A stretch of DNA of 7,426 nt from Actinomycetes bacterium. GTDB lineage: Bacteria > Actinomycetota > Aquicultoria > CAJVYJ01 > JAUVQD01. A model generated the notes under the pieces. The model ran no database searches. It was given only the letters and a program-made list of their open reading frames with translations, and had not been told where the DNA came from. The position numbers and the translations under genes were made by a program. Positions 5,003 through 7,426 of the stretch are shown here, in pieces. The stretch spans positions 1 to 7,426 of the forward strand of contig DAOUYN010000035.1 of assembly GCA_030666075.1 (NCBI GenBank), given 5' to 3'. Numbering within the stretch: position 1 is the stretch's first letter; every line of letters starts with the position of its first letter.

Positions 5003-6071
5003 AAGCGACCGGCTCGGTCTCCTGTGATGCCGAGACACCCGCTTCTGCGAACGTCGCCATCTCCTTGATTATCCGCGAGGCCGCCTCGATCAGATTCATG
5101 GCCAGGACCGCACCCGTGCCTTCACCGAGACGCATATCCATGTGGAGCGCGGGAGCCAGACCGATCTCTGAGAGGGTCCGCTGGTGACCGGGCTCGACCG
5201 ACTGATGGGAAGCGAACATATAATTAACTGCCTGAGGCGCTAATTTAGCCGCCGTCAACGCCGCCGCCCCGGAAATGAATCCATCGATAACCACAGGAAC
5301 ACGATTGACGGCCGCGGCCAGGATCACTCCGCAGAGCCCGGCTATCTCCAGTCCGCCGACCTTCGCCAAGACGTCGACGGGATCATCAGCACGCGGGCGG
5401 TTCTTCTCGATGGCGATCTCGATCACCCGAGCTTTGGCCGCGACTGCCTCGCTATCGATCCCGGTCCCCCTACCAACAACGTCATGGACAGGAAGGTCAC
5501 TAAGGACCGACACAATAGCACTGCTGGCAGTGGTGTTTCCTATGCCCATGTCCCCTGTAGCCAGCAAGTTGACTCCCCGCTCTATCAGGCCCGCTGCCAC
5601 CTCGGCGCCGGCCATCACGGCCGCTTCCGCCTCCGACCGCGTCATGGCCGGCCCTTTAGCCATATTGGCCGTCCCCGGCCTGATCTTTTTACTGACTACC
5701 AGAGGATGTTCGATGCTCCCCTTGACGCCCATATCGACAACGACCACTTCCGCGCCAGCCTGGCGGGCCAGCACATTGATAGCCGCGCCGCCATTGATGA
5801 AGTTATAGACCATCTGCCCGGTCACTTCCGACGGAAAAGCGCTGACCCCTTCCTCCGTCACCCCGTGATCCCCCGCCATGACCACGACGGCCTTGCGATC
5901 GACGCTCGGACAGACGCTGCCGGTGATCCCGGCCAAGCGTATGGATATCTGCTCAAGCACACCCAGGCTCCCGGGGGGCTTCGTCAGCTCGTCCTGACGC
6001 TCCCGCGCCGCCTGCATCGCCGCCGCGTCGAGCTCGCCGACGGCACCGGCTAGATCGGTTACTTTCTCCAT
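5001..6071 (-). CDS. cobT: Nicotinate-nucleotide--dimethylbenzimidazole phosphoribosyltransferase
   Basis: CobT moves phosphoribose from nicotinate mononucleotide to the lower-ligand base, normally 5,6-dimethylbenzimidazole, giving alpha-ribazole 5'-phosphate. The 356-residue length is typical. Motifs in order are KPPGSLG (31-37), MAGDHGVTEEGVSAFP, FINGGAAINVLA, ATGDMGIGNTTASSA, VGRGTGID, GGLEIAGLCG, DGFISGAAAL, SHQSVEPGH and LGEGTGAVLA. In the last motif Glu317 has the same number as the catalytic base Glu317 of Salmonella CobT. The frame stays open upstream to 6182, inside cobO, but the ATG at 6071 is the right start. It follows a strong Shine-Dalgarno sequence, gives the normal family N-terminus, and leaves a 22-base gap after cobO. 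No bluB or bza lower-base gene is visible nearby, so the base actually used cannot be told from this window. Confidence 0.97.
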   Translation of the reverse strand: MEKVTDLAGAVGELDAAAMQAARERQDELTKPPGSLGVLEQISIRLAGITGSVCPSVDRKAVVVMAGDHGVTEEGVSAFPSEVTGQMVYNFINGGAAINVLARQAGAEVVVVDMGVKGSIEHPLVVSKKIRPGTANMAKGPAMTRSEAEAAVMAGAEVAAGLIERGVNLLATGDMGIGNTTASSAIVSVLSDLPVHDVVGRGTGIDSEAVAAKARVIEIAIEKNRPRADDPVDVLAKVGGLEIAGLCGVILAAAVNRVPVVIDGFISGAAALTAAKLAPQAVNYMFASHQSVEPGHQRTLSEIGLAPALHMDMRLGEGTGAVLAMNLIEAASRIIKEMATFAEAGVSASQETEPVA

Positions 6072-6075
6072 GGTT

Positions 6076-6082
6076 CCTCCTT
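6076..6082 (-). promoter_or_regulatory. Strong ribosome binding site for cobT
   Basis: AAGGAGG reads on the minus strand four bases before the ATG at 6071. It is the best Shine-Dalgarno match in the window and settles the cobT start. The longer reading from 6182 would overlap the last 89 bases of cobO and add 37 residues with no family resemblance. Confidence 0.85.
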
Positions 6083-6093
6083 GATGTCTCGGT

Positions 6094-6621
6094 TCAAAAC
6101 TCAATTCCTTTTCGGGCCGAAATCCCCTGATCGAACGGGTGCTTGATGAGTTGCATCTCAGTGACAAGATCGGCCGCGGCAATAAGGCGCGTGGAAGCGC
6201 CTCGACCGGTCAGGATCAGCTCAGCCCGGCGCTGCGGATCATCGATCAGCCCCAACACCCAGTCCTCCGGGACCACTCCCAGAGACGTCGCCGTTATTAA
6301 CTCATCGAGAATGACTACCTCGTATTGACCGCTCAGGGCATCAGCTGCGGCGGCCATCGCCGCCTCCAAGCTGGCCGCAACCGCAGCTTGATCCGGCGGC
6401 GACGTCGACAGAAAATTCTCTCCCATGCGATCGATATCGATGCCTGCGATTGCTCGAAGCGGCTTGATCTCGCCGCTTGAAGCGCTCCCCTTCATGAATT
6501 GGATAATCCGCACACGCAAGCCCCGTCCGGCTGCCCGTACGGCCAACCCGATGGCTGCGGTCGTCTTTCCCTTTCCGTCACCTGTGTATATATGCGTCAA
6601 CCCTAGGTCGCCCACGAACAT
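6094..6621 (-). CDS. cobO: Cob(I)alamin adenosyltransferase, CobO/BtuR type
   Basis: This 175-residue protein transfers the 5'-deoxyadenosyl group of ATP to Co(I) corrinoids, making the adenosyl form used by the late cobalamin enzymes. It has the family P-loop YTGDGKGKTT (12-21), a Walker B-like ILDEL (104-108), TGRGA (138-142) and the diagnostic C-terminal block HPFDQGISARKGIEF (161-175). It is shorter than E. coli BtuR (196 residues) because the N-terminal extension is missing, which is common in this family. The ATG at 6621 has AAAGGAG (6632-6626) four bases upstream, inside the end of cobU. The two genes overlap by 19 bases in different frames. This is the CobA/CobO/BtuR fold, not the unrelated PduO or EutT types. 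Confidence 0.96.
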   Translation of the reverse strand: MFVGDLGLTHIYTGDGKGKTTAAIGLAVRAAGRGLRVRIIQFMKGSASSGEIKPLRAIAGIDIDRMGENFLSTSPPDQAAVAASLEAAMAAAADALSGQYEVVILDELITATSLGVVPEDWVLGLIDDPQRRAELILTGRGASTRLIAAADLVTEMQLIKHPFDQGISARKGIEF

Positions 6622-7142
6622 CGCTCTCCTTTAAGGGGCAGCGGTATGCCGGCCACGACCATATCCACGTCATCGGCTGCACCCGCCAATAATTGGTTGA
6701 ACCAGCCCAGCAAGTCCCTAAAAGCGCGTCCCTGTGCGCTCGCCGGGACGACGCCCAGGCCGACCTCATCGGAAACGACGATCACGTCCGAATGGTGCGC
6801 CGTGACCGCCTGGATGAACTGGAGCAGGTGCCCCCGTGGGTCCTGGTTCTCGAATAAGACCCTAGACACGTATAGCGTGAGGCTGTCGATCAAGACGACA
6901 TCCGCCGACTCCGCCTTCAAGCGCTCAACCAGATCCAATCCTTCAACATCTATGGTGACCCAGTCTGCGGGACTCTTGGCTGTATGGCCTGCTATCCTTT
7001 GCGCCATCTCCTCATCCACGGCAGTGGCGGTCGCGATATAAGCGACTTTCTTATATTGGGCAGCCAACTTTTCCGCATAGTCGCTCTTGCCGCTACGGCA
7101 CCCGCCGAGGATCAATGTCAGGCCGACTTTTTGGTTTGTCAT
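6603..7142 (-). CDS. cobU: Adenosylcobinamide kinase / adenosylcobinamide-phosphate guanylyltransferase
   Basis: This 179-residue protein has the usual CobU length. It phosphorylates adenosylcobinamide and then transfers GMP from GTP to give adenosylcobinamide-GDP, the substrate of CobS. Visible motifs are the P-loop GGCRSGKS (13-20), the segment RIAGH whose His53 aligns with the guanylylated His46 of Salmonella CobU, DSLTLYVS (86-93), SDEVGLGVVP (124-133), GRAFRDLLGWFNQ (138-150) and AGIPLPLK near the C-terminus. Salmonella CobU has TNEVG where this protein has SDEVG. I recall the Asp form from actinobacterial homologues but could not check it. The ATG start overlaps the cobQ stop (ATGA). 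The nearby G-rich stretch is a poor Shine-Dalgarno site, so initiation probably depends on coupling. The 3' end overlaps cobO by 19 bases. Confidence 0.96.
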   Translation of the reverse strand: MTNQKVGLTLILGGCRSGKSDYAEKLAAQYKKVAYIATATAVDEEMAQRIAGHTAKSPADWVTIDVEGLDLVERLKAESADVVLIDSLTLYVSRVLFENQDPRGHLLQFIQAVTAHHSDVIVVSDEVGLGVVPASAQGRAFRDLLGWFNQLLAGAADDVDMVVAGIPLPLKGERCSWAT

Positions 7143-7426
7143 CGGCCGGCCCCCGCGATCTGAGGCTGAGCGGCCCCATCTTCGATCAGCTGCTCGATCC
7201 GCGACATATCCAATGAGCCCCGGAGTACATCGGCGATCCGGTCGATCCGGGACTCGAAGCCGTCAGGACGAGCGGCGAACCTGGCGCGACCGGCACGATC
7301 TGCCAAGAGATTGACGAACGACCCCAGGATGACCCGATTGCCGAAAAGCCCGTGCAGGTAAGTCCCGGCGACGGGCAGCTGAGTCGCCGCCCAACCGAGA
7401 GGCTCACCTCCCCTGCTGATCCAGGC
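7139..7426 (-). CDS. cobQ: Cobyric acid synthase, C-terminal fragment (cut by window edge)
   Basis: This is the last 95 codons of an ORF that enters from the right edge and ends in TGA at 7141-7139. The frame gives a glutamine-amidotransferase tail with the motif GTYLHGLF at fragment residues 21-28. In cobyric acid synthase (CobQ/CbiP) this His belongs to the class I amidotransferase Cys-His-Glu triad. The enzyme amidates side-chain carboxylates b, d, e and g of adenosylcobyrinic acid a,c-diamide with glutamine and ATP, in the cytoplasm. The assignment rests on this motif plus the position directly before cobU. The synthetase domain and the catalytic Cys lie outside the window. CobB/CbiA and MurT-partner GatD proteins share the amidotransferase fold, but the GTYLHG(L/I)F form and the late-cobalamin context favour CobQ. 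The stop overlaps the cobU start in an ATGA arrangement, suggesting translational coupling. Confidence 0.87.
   Translation of the reverse strand, partial: AWISRGGEPLGWAATQLPVAGTYLHGLFGNRVILGSFVNLLADRAGRARFAARPDGFESRIDRIADVLRGSLDMSRIEQLIEDGAAQPQIAGAGR

Noticed and set aside
4420..5004. 194-codon plus-strand frame opposite cobS
   Set aside because: It is rich in Ala, Pro, Arg and Ser with no motif, and lies entirely across cobS, whose hallmark motifs are intact.
5275..6053. Two long plus-strand frames (5275-5808 and 5484-6053) opposite cobT
   Set aside because: They are antisense to a fully conserved cobT, have no recognisable domain, and their composition follows from high-G+C codon use on the other strand.
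3568..7426. Cobalamin riboswitch
   Set aside because: All gaps inside the cobalamin genes are under 25 bases, too small for a riboswitch; any such element would be upstream of the window.
185..7426. Defence system, mobile element or CRISPR array
   Set aside because: Every frame of size in this stretch is accounted for by biosynthetic or small membrane genes, and no transposase, integrase, terminal repeat or spaced direct repeat is apparent by eye.

Overview
This 7.4 kb window carries eleven genes, all on the minus strand, packed so tightly that most neighbours abut or overlap by a few bases. It reads as part of a bacterial chromosome. Nothing indicates a phage, plasmid, insertion sequence, CRISPR array or RNA gene. 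The moderately high G+C, the CobS and CobU motif variants (as I remember those families) and an apparently leaderless promoter suggest a deep-branching, probably anaerobic actinobacterium or a relative. That placement is an inference with modest confidence.

Region 1 (7426 down to 3568) is the late part of an adenosylcobalamin operon. In transcription order it holds the 3' end of cobyric acid synthase (cobQ/cbiP), cobU, cobO, cobT, cobS and a histidine phosphatase that is probably the CobC-type alpha-ribazole phosphatase. Together they cover corrinoid adenosylation, amidation, activation of adenosylcobinamide to its GDP form, activation of the lower base, joining of the two halves, and the last dephosphorylation. 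No lower-base synthesis gene is visible here.

Region 2 (3571 down to 185) looks like a separate transcription unit. It begins with a promoter-like sequence (CTGACA, 17-bp spacer, TAGAAT) placed so that transcription would start on the A of the first ATG. It encodes a short, motif-less homologue of a trans-polyprenyl diphosphate synthase, then a complete long-chain polyprenyl diphosphate synthase, then a COG0402-type amidohydrolase/deaminase, then a small RseC/MucC-like membrane protein with a Cys cluster. The pairing suggests a heteromeric prenyl diphosphate synthase, plausibly for the quinone side chain. The deaminase could be the aminodeoxyfutalosine step of menaquinone synthesis, but it lacks the usual HxxE glutamate.

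Region 3 (170 down to 1) has an extended -10 promoter and the start of a small membrane protein that is cut by the window edge.

The most interesting points are the catalytically dead prenyl synthase homologue coupled to an intact synthase, the leaderless promoter in front of that pair, and the missing catalytic Glu in the deaminase. No intergenic stretch exceeds 55 bases.
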